Part shown: one piece after another, positions 10,432-22,155 of the stretch
Numbering within the stretch: position 1 is the stretch's first letter
How the letters are laid out: each line of letters opens with the position of its first letter
Assembly: GCF_963678635.1 (NCBI RefSeq)
Contig: NC_087070.1
Location: 1,976,512 to 2,040,511 of the forward strand
Source: Symsagittifera roscoffensis
Lineage: Eukaryota; Xenacoelomorpha; Acoela; Convolutidae
DNA length: 64,000 bases
Reading direction: 5' to 3'
Notes under the pieces: generated by a model
What the model saw: only the letters and a program-made list of their open reading frames with translations
What the model was told of the DNA's origin: nothing
The model's database searches: none
Made by a program: the position numbers and the translations under genes

Positions 10432-13400
10432 TCATTGAGCCCCCTGCTCATTTCGTATTCCTAGCCTTCGAGGTGCTAGGCCTGATGAGTTTGACAACGT
10501 GATCTGCCTTAGCAGCGCTTCCTCATTATCGGAGCTGATTACTATCTCTTCCCACGCTTTTAGTTGTTCGAAGGATCGCATCCACTCCCTCTGCTCTTGC
10601 AACCTCCTCGCCTGACTTGGTAAACCTTTCGCTTTCGATTCCCTGTTCAAGCAAAAGGAATTGTGCAGGATCAAGCTCACGTTCTTCGCCAAGTCCTCCT
10701 CCAGTATCGATTCTCTCGCTTTGGTTTTGTCTCTAGATAGCCTACCGACTCTTTTCCAACCTGCCGTGATCGCATTTCGATGGGTCAGCAAAGGTCTTTT
10801 GAAGGCTTCCGGTCCTATCTCTGCCAGGAACTGTCGATATTCTTCACTATGTTTTTTCATGTGGTCTTTCGTCACCATATACAACCAAGATGTCAATGTC
10901 GCTCGAAACCACGGGAAGAATCTTATGCGGCACCATAAGTACCTGACCTCCATAGGTATGGCAAATACCTTGAACGCCGTCTCAAACAGCTCAAGCCTCC
11001 TGCTATAATCAATAGCGTGTATCGATTCCGCCGTTGGTGTCGTCGATTCCCGATATTTCATCACATTCTCCTCGATCCATCGCAATGCCAACATCGTACT
11101 CACTACCAAGATGGTCACCTTCTGCCGATAATCGGGTAATCCGATTGACCGAATTTCTTCCACATCCCACACTAAACAGAGGTTTGAGTATCCGGGTACC
11201 ACACCGTCTGTGCCAAGCAATGACATGGGCATTCCCCATGTGTAATATCGATGCTCCGGAGATTGCGTTCTCCCGAAGCTTCCAGCAGAGGTTCCAATTC
11301 CATCATCTTCTCATGTGTTGTCAGGATCTTCTTCAACAGCCTATGTGAATGATGCGACATTCGAACCAGTCATACACACTTGGGTACCGAGAAGGCCTTG
11401 TCCACTAGTATCCTTTGGCTGGATACCTCCACCATTGCCATGTGTAATAGATAGTGGCTCCCACATAGGCTGGCCATTACTGATCGCACCAAGGATTTTG
11501 CATTTACAGGCAGACCATAAACCTCGCTCACGGGAAATCCCATTTCCACCTCAATACCAATTTTCCACCCTCTGATATGTTTCTGGATGGTTTGAAACTC
11601 TCCCTGGCCACGACTCCACGCTCAACTCAGTCACCAAGTCACCAAATGGTGCTCAGACTCCAGCATCTCCAGTGATTGCAAACTACACATTCTTGAGAAG
11701 AACCCCAGTGCCATTGCTATATTCACTGTAGTGTTCGTAGAGCACTCAGCCACTATCTGCACCTCGCACTTCTCTCTTTCTGTTATGCCGCCAAACCAAG
11801 CGACTAGGTCTTCTCTCTGGAAAGACTGTATTCTGACACATGATTGTCCATCACAAGTGTGCTCGCCGCCTCCCCACATCAAGTCAAGACAGCTACCAGG
11901 TTCCAACTTCTTTACTGATCCTAGCTTACTCATTGCCTCGCCCGACTCTTTACTCTGTGGTAGGATCAGTTTGCGTATCACATCCAAAGTTCCCAAGTCT
12001 TCATCTTTTGTTGGTGTTAGCCTCACTTGTTCCGTGACTTCCCCTATCAAGCTTGCGTGGGGATGTGGGCACCAGGAGGGTCTCAGCAATTTCCAAACCG
12101 TTCCCAAATTCGTAGTCATCATGCCATTTCCATTCCCCATTTTCACTTCCACTCTCTTGCTCGAGCGCGGTACGCTTATTACCTTGGGCGTCGTCTCAAG
12201 TAGCAGGCCTAGGCTCGGTTTCTCCCTTTCCATTGAATCAATTTCGATTATCTTCTCTGTCCAAAACTTCAATAGATCCGTCACCTCGTGATTCCTGTGA
12301 GCGCTCCCGGCCTCTGAATTCAAGAAAGGGTTGTATGCTATCCCCATTACTCCAGACACATATTGGTATTCTCCCCGTTTGTTGGGTCTCGAATAATCCT
12401 CAGCCGAGGCCAAGTTACGATGCACATCATGCCCCTCTTTGAATTTCTTGTTGTAGAATCTCCGTATTTCATCAAGTTTCCCATGATTCTCTAGAGAATG
12501 CCTCGAGTCATCTTCTTTTTCGATCCCCGTGCTCTGGTACACGTTCAGTATGATGGTGGAGACTCTACTCTCCATAGTTTGCTCCCCATGGCCTTCTGAT
12601 GACACGCTTGGACAGTACTATTGGTCATTACGGACATTATCCACCTCAAGAAACAAGTGGCATCTTTTCTTCTCGCCAGACTCAAACCGGAATTATCTCT
12701 GGCGATATGATGTAACAGCATCTGGTAAATTTCTAGACTTTTGTTGCCCAATTTTAATTTATCGTGTGAGGTCAATACCTCCAATTCTATTCCCACTAGG
12801 CTCCACGCGAACGTCAGCTGCCCCGCTGTTCTAACGAAACGATTTGCCATCAATGGCACTGCGGACGAAGGTGTTCTCATCGCCTCCTCGAAGTTATCCC
12901 GCAACAAGCTCTGCCAAGTTCGCTTGAGCTGATTTCCCAATTCTAATTTGTTAACCTCGGCTTTTTGTTGGGTAGCCCAATTGCGACGCTTGCGGGACAC
13001 TCCACAATCGAGATTTTTCAGACAATCCTCTAATTCCTTCATTGTCTCCAGGGCCACCCACCAAGGTCCAGCCGTATTCCTCGTCGCATTCTTCTCAAGA
13101 GGGTCGCTGGTCACTTGTTTGCCGATAGCCTGATGCTCGCTCGAGATCCATTCTTTGCCAACATCCACTTCCCATGGTTGTCCATTCGTCGAACCCTTTT
13201 TCGAGCTTGCCTTCTCTGAAATCTTCTTCCGTTGCCAGACTTATCGAGACCTCTATCTCTTTCACCACTTCGGCTAGCCTCCTTGGTTCGGAGCTACTCT
13301 TGTAGGCCGCAGTCTTCCGTCGCGCTAGAATCATGGGAGCAGTCTGCCTCAAGTTCTTCTCAGAGACAGCATCCGCCGACGGGCTACTCAACTCCTCTAC

Positions 13401-16400
13401 TTCCCTTTTCCTCTTTCGAGACTTCACACCTTTACTTGGGGGCGTTGTCACTATCATCACTGATTCGACCTCTTTGTCCCGGTCCAACGCTTCCGACTCT
13501 TGCCTCCCCTCTTCTCGAGCCTTAAGGATATTAATATCTTTAATCATATTACTAGTCTTAAGCTTATCCTCCCCTTTAACTTGAGTCATTTTATTGTCAA
13601 TTTTTGTTTCAGAGTAGAGCTGTCTTTACACTCATCATCTTTAGTTTTCTGCTCTGTTTCTCGCAGCTTGATCATTTTGTCCAACAACTCCATTCTCGTC
13701 TTTTCATCCAGTCCAGTGCCCATCAGAATTGGTTCCCCGAATTTCACCACTGTGTCCCATAGTTCTTCTTTGAAACTCTCCAGTGTAGCTTCGGTCCCTG
13801 TTTTCTGGTTGTATTCACTCAAGAATTCTAGCCACATCTTCTCATCCAACGTACTGAAGAACATCTTTTATTGCCCTCGAAGGCATTCTTCTTACTCTCT
13901 TTGGCACTCAAGAGAATCATCCACATATTGGAGGTCTCGCTGCTCAAGGGTAGCTCCAGGTTTTTGCGAGGGAATGACGTCAGGGGTGGAGTGGCCGTGT
14001 TCGCCCAATCGTCTTCACTCAAGTCTTGCAGCACTTCCTGAGTGGTAAAATCCTTCTCCGCTGGTTTTGGCTCAGGTGTATTCCCCACCTCCATCTCTTC
14101 TCCTGCTTCACTGAGAGTCTCATCCATGCTCTCCCCTTCTGACTCAGCTCGCCTTCTCTCAAGCACGTCTCTAAGCCTCGTCTCCTCGGGACCGCTTCTC
14201 TTATCTCCAGGGGTGCCCACTGACAGGGGTGAGGGTGTAGCTGGGTCCTGCTTTTTGTATTCCGTCAGAGCTACATACAAGGAGCCCGCTGCGTCCAGCT
14301 CTTTCTCTGCTTGCTTCATTTCCACTGGCTCTAGTCCGTAGGGCGCCCGTTACTTTCTCGTGGCGAACTTCATTTCATCTTTCAAGGCTATGTGTCCTTC
14401 CTCCACAATCATTCTTCCATCGTCCCAAACCGGCAGCATGTTCTCCAGATCCGCGTTCTCAAGATTTCCCGAACCTCAAGCTTTGGAGGCATTGAGCCCC
14501 TCATCTTTTTTTCTTGTGTTGTCCACGAGTTTATTTTGATGTCGCACGTGTGGAAATAAACTGCTGCTGTATATCCGACAAACACGGGATCCCAGCCATC
14601 GGTGAACTCCCTCTGCTGCTTTACCACTGCAGCCCTGGCGTCTAAGGATGGGACTACCAGTGAGCTATTCATCCCCAGGGTCATTCTTCTGACTGTCGGG
14701 AACTCGGGGACGACGGTGGGCAACATCTCCTTCTCCAGAGTCGTTTTTAACTCCTTTTTCACCTACTCAAAGCTCCCCTTCCACACCGGGATTCTCAAAA
14801 TTTCTCTTTTATCTAACGTTAAGGGATTCAAATTCCAAAACTTGGGGTAAGGATCAATGGGACCTTCACGCCCCCCCCCCCATTCTGCATTGTAGCTGCC
14901 CCCGGAAATTAAACACCATTAATTCGGGATCTTTTATCTTCCCGAAGAGCACTGTGTCACTCATCAGTGCCCTCAACACCTCTGGTTGGCACCAATTCAA
15001 CGCCGTCCCATCTAATACGCTTATGAAGCTCACGTGCACCGCTGAATTGCGATATGCCGCCACTAGAGGATCCGGGAAGGCATACAACACCGCTGGCCCG
15101 TAGATACAAGTCACGACTTCCTCTAGTCCCCTTATCACTCCCAATGGATCAGATCTCATGGCCAAGCACAGGTCAGTCAGCAGAGGGATACCACCATTCG
15201 CCTCTTTCCATTACCTCTTGTCTTGGGGTTCCGTTCTTCGCCAGTCAAGTGTCGGTTCTGCATCAGAAGATACTCCACCAGCAACGTCTTCAGTCCGGCA
15301 GCGCACTTGTAGGAGTAGGTGTCGACACTTGGGTGGGTTTTCCCCATCGAGAGGGGCTCCCCATATTTCATCAACCGATGAAATGCCATCACTTCACCAT
15401 GAGTCAAGAGCACCAGCCTCAGGTACCCGTCAATCCGAAGCGTCTCTACTCCTCTGCTGAACATGTATGCTGGACCCATGTTAAACAGGTACCTGGGATA
15501 AACCAAGTACAAAACCAACAGAAGATTTATAGGCATATTCAATAGCTCTTGCACAAAGGATTCGAAGATGGTTTCCTTTGCGTAGAACACTTTAGCCATG
15601 TATTTCTTCTCCCAACAAGGACTCAAGAATCTCAGGATTTCATGATCTTTCCTCGTTCTCAGCTCGTCTTTGGCATGCTCTCTCCAGAACCCTCCGATGG
15701 TGACCTCGTTCGCCGCTGTGACGAATCTCACCGCCGTCATCTCCTTGCTCTCTGCCATCTCCAGCTGCCCCTCAAGAAATTCCCATATCTGTTTCACGAG
15801 AGGTGGAGCATTCTCCCGCGTTTTGTCTGTAGCATTCTCGAGCCTTGGTGTCAGGAACGGCCACCTGCCTCTCTCTTGTGTCAGACGGTATGCCATCGCT
15901 TTTAATTGCTTCTCGGCTGCAGCCACGTTTCTCCTTTCATTGCTTGGTCCCCTCGCCATGCTGGTGGAGCTTGTGATTGTCAGATCCATACCACGGAACC
16001 ACAGGCCAGCTGTCAGGTGGCTTATTATCGGGTGATCATCCCTTATGTCTGGACTAAACTTCAAATGTCGAGCAAATTTCGAAATCCCAAGTAACAGGAC
16101 CTCGTCCAACACAATGAAGATGTCTGTCAACTCGTAGAATCCCCTCAAGGCATGAGATACGTCCGCCCATGCTGCTGCCAATTCCGACTTCAGAAGTCTC
16201 AAGTTCGTGGTTTCCAGCTCTCGAATAGGGGCTGCCATCAACACCCGCCACTCGTTCCCCTCCGCTATGAGGATCAAGATAGCATATACAAATTGCAGAG
16301 CCGGCGACATGCTTGCGTAGCCCGGGGACGTTGTAAACGCCACTTTTGTCTTGGCTCTGAATCGAGTAGTCACATTCTCTTGCACCTCATTCATTGAGGC

Positions 16401-17261
16401 AAACAATGTCTGGATAGCCTCCCAGAATTTCATGGGTGTCGGTGCATCTTTTATCAGATGTTCCAGAAGCCCTGCCGCATGCAAGTGATCGTTCATGCCA
16501 GCAAACAGCAGCAGCTCCGGTTCACAAGGCATTTCTGATTTGATTGCCACCACCAGAGTCAGCATCTGGTTCAATTCCGCACCAGGCAGCATGTACACTA
16601 GAGTCTCTGGCCAAAACAGCTTCGGAGACGTCCCCTCGAAATCAGAGCCCGCCACAATGACCACTCCTGCGGCTCCTGGATCCGACCAATCGTACACCGC
16701 CAAGGTCTTGGCCAACTGCGCTTTCCCACTGGGTCTTCCGTATCTTGAGTCGTTTGCTAGCTTTCCGCCTTTGTAGGCAGCATCTGGGAGTCCCATGTCT
16801 TTCGGCTCCAGCAACTTGTCTACTACTCTCAGCTGCGCAGGAGTAGCCAATCTGATTCTCGCTACGCTCTTTCGGTGTTTGGGAGGCTCTACGATGAGCC
16901 CTGGACCTAACCAACAGCTTGAGTGGCCTATAGTTAATCGGTCCCATTATTGATTCAGAGGAACCCCGGTCAGAGCCGCCGTCTCCATCATCCTCGCTCT
17001 CGAGAAGTGTGCTTCGTGGGCCTTCAACCAATCCACGCAATGGTGTCGACTCAAGTCCTCATGTGACACGTGCTCGAGCCCCAGGGTCTCTGCCAACTCC
17101 TGTCTGCATTCCAGATCTTCTAGGTTCAATTCCTTTATTCTCTGCAGTTATCGTGTCTCGTTCGTCTCCGTCGGTTTTTCCAACCTCTTGTGATCCACCA
17201 CCACCACTGAGGATGCCACTGATCTTTGAGGCGTGGACGATTCTACTTCTTCGGCCTCCAT
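10432..17261 (-). pseudogene. Giant accessory ORF4 of the Gypsy element (copy 2, most complete)
   Basis: About 2,270 codons from an ATG at 17261 (MEAEEVESS) to about 10432. The N-terminal third is open for 557 codons at 16850-15177. GSD (residues 68-70) and GMND (118-121), counted from the Met at 16850, resemble SGNH blocks I and III. However, Ser and Asp are swapped relative to GDS, and no clear DxxH block was seen. A hydrophobic stretch LLLVLYLVYPRYLFNMGPAY follows. The middle (14341-13095) is acidic and Lys/Glu-rich, with SRKRKREVEE as a candidate nuclear signal. The C-terminal third holds a Cys/His-containing region (CDGQSCVRIQ) and ends in a charged tail. Breaks lie near 17100, 15177, 14866-14762, 13865, 13095, 12605 and 11640. 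It lies downstream of ORF3 in the position where retroviruses keep env, but there is no signal peptide or fusion-type region that I can identify. Function unknown. Confidence 0.75.
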
Positions 17262-17285
17262 CGGTGTGGACCCCGGTAGCCTGGT

Positions 17286-19328
17286 CCGGGAAGGCGTACG
17301 TCACGGCTGGCCCATAAACACAGGTCACCACCTCTCCCAATCCCCTGATCATCCCCACGGGATCAGATCTCATGGCCAAGCACAGATCTTCAGCCCAGCA
17401 GCACACTTGTAGGAATACGTATCCCGACTCGGGTGGGCCTTCCTCACCGACAAGGATTCCCCATACTTCATCAGTCGATGAAATGTAGTCAGCTCCCCAT
17501 GTGCCAGGAGTATTAGAGTCAAGTATCCATCAATTCGGAGCGTCTCCACACCTCTGCTGAACATATATGCTGGACCCATATTGAACAGGTACCTGGGGTA
17601 TACCAAGTACAAGGTCAGTAGGAGGTTGATCGGCATGCTCAAGAATTCCTGCACGAAAGCCTCGAAGATTGCGTTCCCCGCGTAGAACACCTTGCCAGGT
17701 ATTCCTTCTCCCAACAAGGACTCAAAAATCAGTTCGCCCGGGTCCTCAGTTCGCCCTTCGTGTGCTCTCTCCAGAAGCCTCCAATAGTCACTTCGTTTGC
17801 AGCCGTGACAAATCTCCCCACTGCCATCTCTCTCTCTCTCTCTTCTGCTACTTCCAGCTGTTCCTCCAGAAACTCCCATATCTGCTTCACTAGTGGTGGA
17901 GCACTCTCTCCCGTCTTGTTCGTCACATTCTCAAGTGTCGGAGTCAGGAACGGCCATCTTCCTCGTTCTTGTGTTAGACGGTATACCATCGATTCCGCTA
18001 GTTTTTCGTCTGCCGCCACATTCTTTTTTTTCTTTGTTTGCCCCCCTCGTCTGGCTAGTGGAACTCGTGATCGTCGGCTCCATACTCCGGAACCACAGGC
18101 TGGCTGTCAGATGAGTTATCAGTGGATGGTCATCCCCAATTCCGGGTTGAACTTCAGTTGTCGGGCACCTCAAGACAAAGGACCTCGTCCAAGACGATCA
18201 GGATGTCCGCGAGCTCGTAAAAGCCCCTTAGAGCGTGGGACACATCCGCCCACGCCGCCACCACTTCCGACTTCAAGAGTTTCAAGTTCACCGGTTCTAG
18301 CTCAAGATTTGGGGCCGCCATCAGCATCCGCCATCCGTTCCCCTCTGCAATCAGAACTAACATGGCGTAAACGAATTGTAAAGCAGGTGGCGTAACCCGG
18401 CGATGACGAGAATACCACTCTTGTCTTGGATCTCAACCAGAACGCCACCAGTTCCTGCACTTCATTCATTACTGGAAACAGCGTCTGAATCGCCTCCCAG
18501 ATCCTCTTTGTTGTAGAATCCCCGTTTTTCAGAGGCTCAAGCAGCAAGCAGTCCCCCCGCATGCAGGTGATCATTCATTCCCGCAAACATTAAAAGCTCC
18601 GGTTCACACGGTGTCTCTGACTTTATCGCTACGATCAGGGTCAACATTTGATATAACTCCGCCCCTGGTAGAAGGTACACCAAAGTTTCTGGTCAAAACA
18701 ACTTCGGTGACGTCCCCTCAAAGTCCGACCCCGCTACGATGATCGCTCTCACCGCTACAGGATCAGACCGATCATAACTTGCTAACATCTTGGCCAGCCG
18801 TGAAGTTCCACAGGATCTCCCGTACCTTGGGTCTTCCGCAAGTTTCGCACCCATGTAGGCTGTATCAGGAAGTCCCATACTCTTTGGCTCAAGACGCTTG
18901 TCCACCACCCTAAGCTGCGCGGTTATCGCCACTCTGATCCTGGCCACGCTAGTCCGATGCTTGGGTGGCTCCACTATGAGGTCTGGACTTTCCAGCTCTT
19001 TGAGAGGTCTGTAATTGATTGGCCTCATTATTGATCTCTCGGGAATTCCCGTCAAATCCGCCGTATCCAGTGTCTTGGCTCGGGAGAAGTGCGCCTGATG
19101 GGCCTTTAGCCAGTCCACACAATAGTGATTGCTCAAGTCCTCATGTGACAACCTACTGATCCCCAAGGTCTCCTCCGTGAACTCTAGTGTCGGTAGGCTA
19201 GATCCTCAAGATCCAAATCCTTCACTCAGTCCAGGCGGACCTTCCACCTTCTTTTTGCTGTCTACCACCACCACTGACGACACAACAGAGCTCTGGGGCG
19301 AAGAAGATTCCTCCTCGTCTCCTTCCAT
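17286..19328 (-). pseudogene. Partial ORF4 duplicate (copy 3)
   Basis: Starts at an ATG at 19328 (MEGDEEESSSPQ). It parallels the first 600 or so codons of the adjacent ORF4, including SHEDLS..HCVDWLKAH, GSDFEG and GMNDHLHA. It is visibly more diverged from its neighbour than copies 1 and 2 are from each other. It ends at about 17286 in the motif AFPD, after which a 24-bp spacer leads into the start of the next ORF4. An internal deletion near 17385 joins CAAGLK to CLAMRSDP. A TGA at about 19205, a TGA for Trp at about 18690 and several frameshifts disable it. The arrangement is a head-to-tail partial duplication, possibly from template switching between element copies. Confidence 0.75.
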
Positions 19329-19406
19329 GTGTGTCGACCTCAACTGTCTGCTTCTGCTACTAGTTGAGCTTCCTCTCGAGTCGATCCTTCTCCCCCAAGC
19401 GACTAG

Positions 19407-21242
19407 TTACCGACCGGGCTGGGAAGATGGGAGGTATCGGGGGTGGACCAAAGGTGAATTGCCCCCTCTCCAGTAGAGTAGATCCGACTCAAGGAAATTT
19501 ATATGCCTCTGGAAGACGCCATTCAGCCACTCTGTGCCCCTTGGCCTGTCGAAGTGGATACCATCCGAGAATGCTTCCTCCGGCAGGTATTCTTCCATCA
19601 TTCTCGCTACATCAAGCACTCTCATGGGCAGCACACTTCTCTGCTGGATTTTTCTGATTATCTCGTTGATGTTTCGCACCCTCTCGTTCATCTCCCTCGC
19701 ATTCTGGTCCGCCATAATGTTATAGGAAACGGTGCAGATGGTGAGGATTGTTGGCTCCAGGTAAATTCTTAGCTCCTCAAGAATGCAGCTCACTTTGTCT
19801 TGTAGCCTCATCTTTTTTCTTGCCTCGTCCCTGGACACGTCGTTGGTTCCCATCATCAACTTAACTGTGTATATCTTTCCCATCTCTAGCATCTGCAGGG
19901 ACGCCAACATCTGGGGCATCGCTGCGCCCGAGAAACTCAAGATTCCCACTAGCCAATGGGCCTGGATCCTGGTCAGGACTCTGACGAGACTGTCCCCTAT
20001 CAACAAGTGTATCGTGCCTTCGGGTATTCTCGGTTGTACGAGGTACTCTTCCCACGTAGCGTCATGGAAGGCATCTCTTCTCTCTCGCTTAGCAGCCGTC
20101 CAGTCTTATCGATAATGTCGGTGGTACCTGCCGTCAACGTTCTTCTTGTAACTCGAGATCACTGCGCTCCTCACTAGGTGCTCCCTCCAGGTGGTTGGTC
20201 GCTGCTCACGTGCAGCGTTCTCAAGAGTTTTTGCCTGCAACCTTTCTTGCAATTCCCTGAGGCGTGACGTTCCCGTCCCGGACTGACTGCCGCTAGTCGA
20301 GCTGGACGTCAGTCCTGGCAGCGCAATGTCCATTAGTGGTCTAACTCGATTCGCCTCCAGATTCCTGACGGAAGGAACGTGCTCAGGTGGCGTCCACGCC
20401 TCCAAACCTTCGCTCCTGTGTTCTTGAGCCACGCGGTCCAGGTTGAAGCGGCCGCTCGATCTGGGTGCTTTATCCACTTCCATTCTCGAATCTGGTCTGG
20501 ATCTCAATACAACTGGCTCAGTCAACGTATTCTTTTTCTCTTTACCACTCGCGAACATTTGCTGCCTCCTTTGTAGCCGCTCTAATTCCGACTTTATTTG
20601 ATCACAATTGGCTACGCTTTCTTGTAGCGTCTGCTCTTGCACTCGCTCAGCCATCAGGAGATCCCGATCAAGAATCGCCTTATCTCGCTCAAGTACTGCC
20701 TGCTCGCCATCAAGCTTGGCTTAATCCCTTTCAAGAGTCGCCTGGTCCCTGTCCAGATTGGTTTTGTCCCGTTCCCTTTGGACCCTTTCCAACTCTCTCT
20801 TCATGCTGCCGAGATCCGGATACGATTCCTCTGTTTGTTGCGACCGGAACATTGAAGCTGGTTTACTTGTGGACTGAGTCCCCGCTCCTGCTGGTGGTCT
20901 GGTTGGAAGGGGAAACTCTCCCGCACCATATTCCGTATCGTTGCTCAAGCCAGGGTTTCTCGCAAGGTCATGTCCTCTCAGGTCTCCATCCACATTCCAG
21001 GATAGCCATCTGTTCTGCTCCTGATTTGATATTCCGCCTTAAGTGTATCCCACCATCAGCACAGATTCAGTCCCTGACTCTCTGCATTCGCCTTGTGCTT
21101 CCAGTTGCAGGATGGCATTCAACATAACCGCCAATCTTTTGTCCACTTGTGTATAATCGAGGTCCCTCAAGCGCTTGTATATCTCATCGATGGTGGGTCT
21201 TTTGAGCGCCGCTGGTATAGACTTCCAGAAACGATCCGCCAT
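19407..21242 (-). pseudogene. ORF3: coiled-coil protein with SGNH hydrolase-like domain
   Basis: One reading frame runs from the ATG at 21242 (MADRFWKSIP) to a TAA at 19407. Only TAA codons (at 21039, 20721 and 20106) interrupt it, and there is no indel. The N-terminal 65 residues are followed by a Pro/Ser-rich part and then a heptad-like charged repeat (RDKTNLDRDQATLERD) near 20770-20720. The C-terminal domain (about 20060-19440) shows the complete SGNH set: GDS (IGDSLVRVL, Ser codon 19991-19989), Gly in LSFSGAAMP, GTND (codons from 19850) and FSDGIHF with the Asp-x-x-His pair. SGNH proteins are esterases or lipases. An esterase domain is known in ORF1 of some CR1/L2 LINEs, but I know of none fixed in this position in Gypsy elements. 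The same frame continues past the TAA into the partial ORF4. The possible role is in membrane or RNP handling, and is inferred only. Confidence 0.7.
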
Positions 21243-21764
21243 CGTTGCTTCTTTTCAAGCGATCTCACGTGTCAACAAGCTCTAGACATATTTTCACCAA
21301 ACCAACTCAAGGAATACCTTCCTAGTTAAACTCAAGAAATACCTTCCCAGTTAAACTCAAGAAATACCTTCCCAAGTTTAACTCAAGAAATGTCCTCCTC
21401 TAGTACTGCTAGTGAAGAACCGTTCAAAATCTCTGCTGTTTCGTTCGAGCAAGTGTAGCTTGATTATCAATTCAATTTGCAAATCAATCTAAAAATAGAA
21501 TTCGTTTTTAGACTAAGATGCTCGTGCCTAGCCTAAACCTCCCCCTTAATACCTTCAAAACATTATTCTAATCAACTCCATTAAAAAGATTCAATTATTA
21601 GGTTAAAAACATGCAGATTCATTTTATGTATTAGCACCAATAGTTTTTCAAATTTGAATTGTCATGCCAATTACATTAAAATCCATCTACCTGACTCGTG
21701 CCCCTTTTACCTAGCTCGAAAACCCTGTGCCTCCCAACTCAAGACTTGCATGTCAAGTCAAGCT
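21243..21764 (-). other. AT-rich spacer between pol and ORF3 with short tandem repeat
   Basis: No coding signal. It contains about three copies of a 26-bp unit (ACTCAAGAAATACCTTCCCAG core) at roughly 21303-21390, then AT-rich DNA. As the only sizeable non-coding gap between Pol and ORF3, it could hold a promoter or splice acceptor for a subgenomic ORF3/ORF4 message. I see no decisive signal. Confidence 0.5.
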
Positions 21765-22155
21765 CAGGTGATACTCAAGTAGTACTTCTTGTGCAGGTGC
21801 ACCATTATCTACGTTTCTGCAAAGACCACGTGCATGATGGCGGCGTATAGTTCACTAGGATTCAACCTGCCCCTGTTTGGATTGTAGACCATCATTGAGA
21901 CCTCTCGTTTTGTTCTTTCTACCATGAAGTCCCTCAACCTCGTTAGTGCCAGCATCACATGCTCAGGTTCTATCGTGTTCCCCTCGTTGATCCTCGTCAC
22001 CAAGAAGCACAGATATTTACCAGGAACTTATGAAACTGAAGGAGGAAGCGCAGCCATTCCTCTCAACCCTGGCCTCTGCCTGAATAGAAGCTCCACGTTC
22101 TGATATTCTCTTTTAAAGTCTGCTTACAGTCTCGTGTTGAAGCTCATGTTCGCTG
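21765..22155 (-). pseudogene. Macro-domain-like segment at the C-terminus of Gypsy Pol
   Basis: Reading order on the minus strand gives a SAICITANMSFNTRL-like start, ADFKREYQ, then YLCFLVTRINEGN, a helix VMLALTRLRDFM, and YNPNRGRLNPSELYAAIMHVVFAE. This series matches the order of structural elements in the TARG1/Appr-1''-p branch of macro domains: buried strand plus alanine-rich loop, FK helix, YL-x-LVT strand, LR helix, then a Gly/Leu loop normally written GCGL. The usual Cys-containing catalytic loop is altered to NRGRL. Stops at about 22119 and 22030 and a TAG at about 21806 break it. Macro domains bind or hydrolyse ADP-ribose. The assignment rests on motif order by eye and needs a profile search. 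Confidence 0.5.

Noticed and set aside
11731-12291. Long plus-strand frames opposite ORF4 (also 15549-16035 and 17760-18395)
   Set aside because: Shadows of the minus-strand ORF4: they lack the conservation seen in the true frame and end where the sister copy differs.
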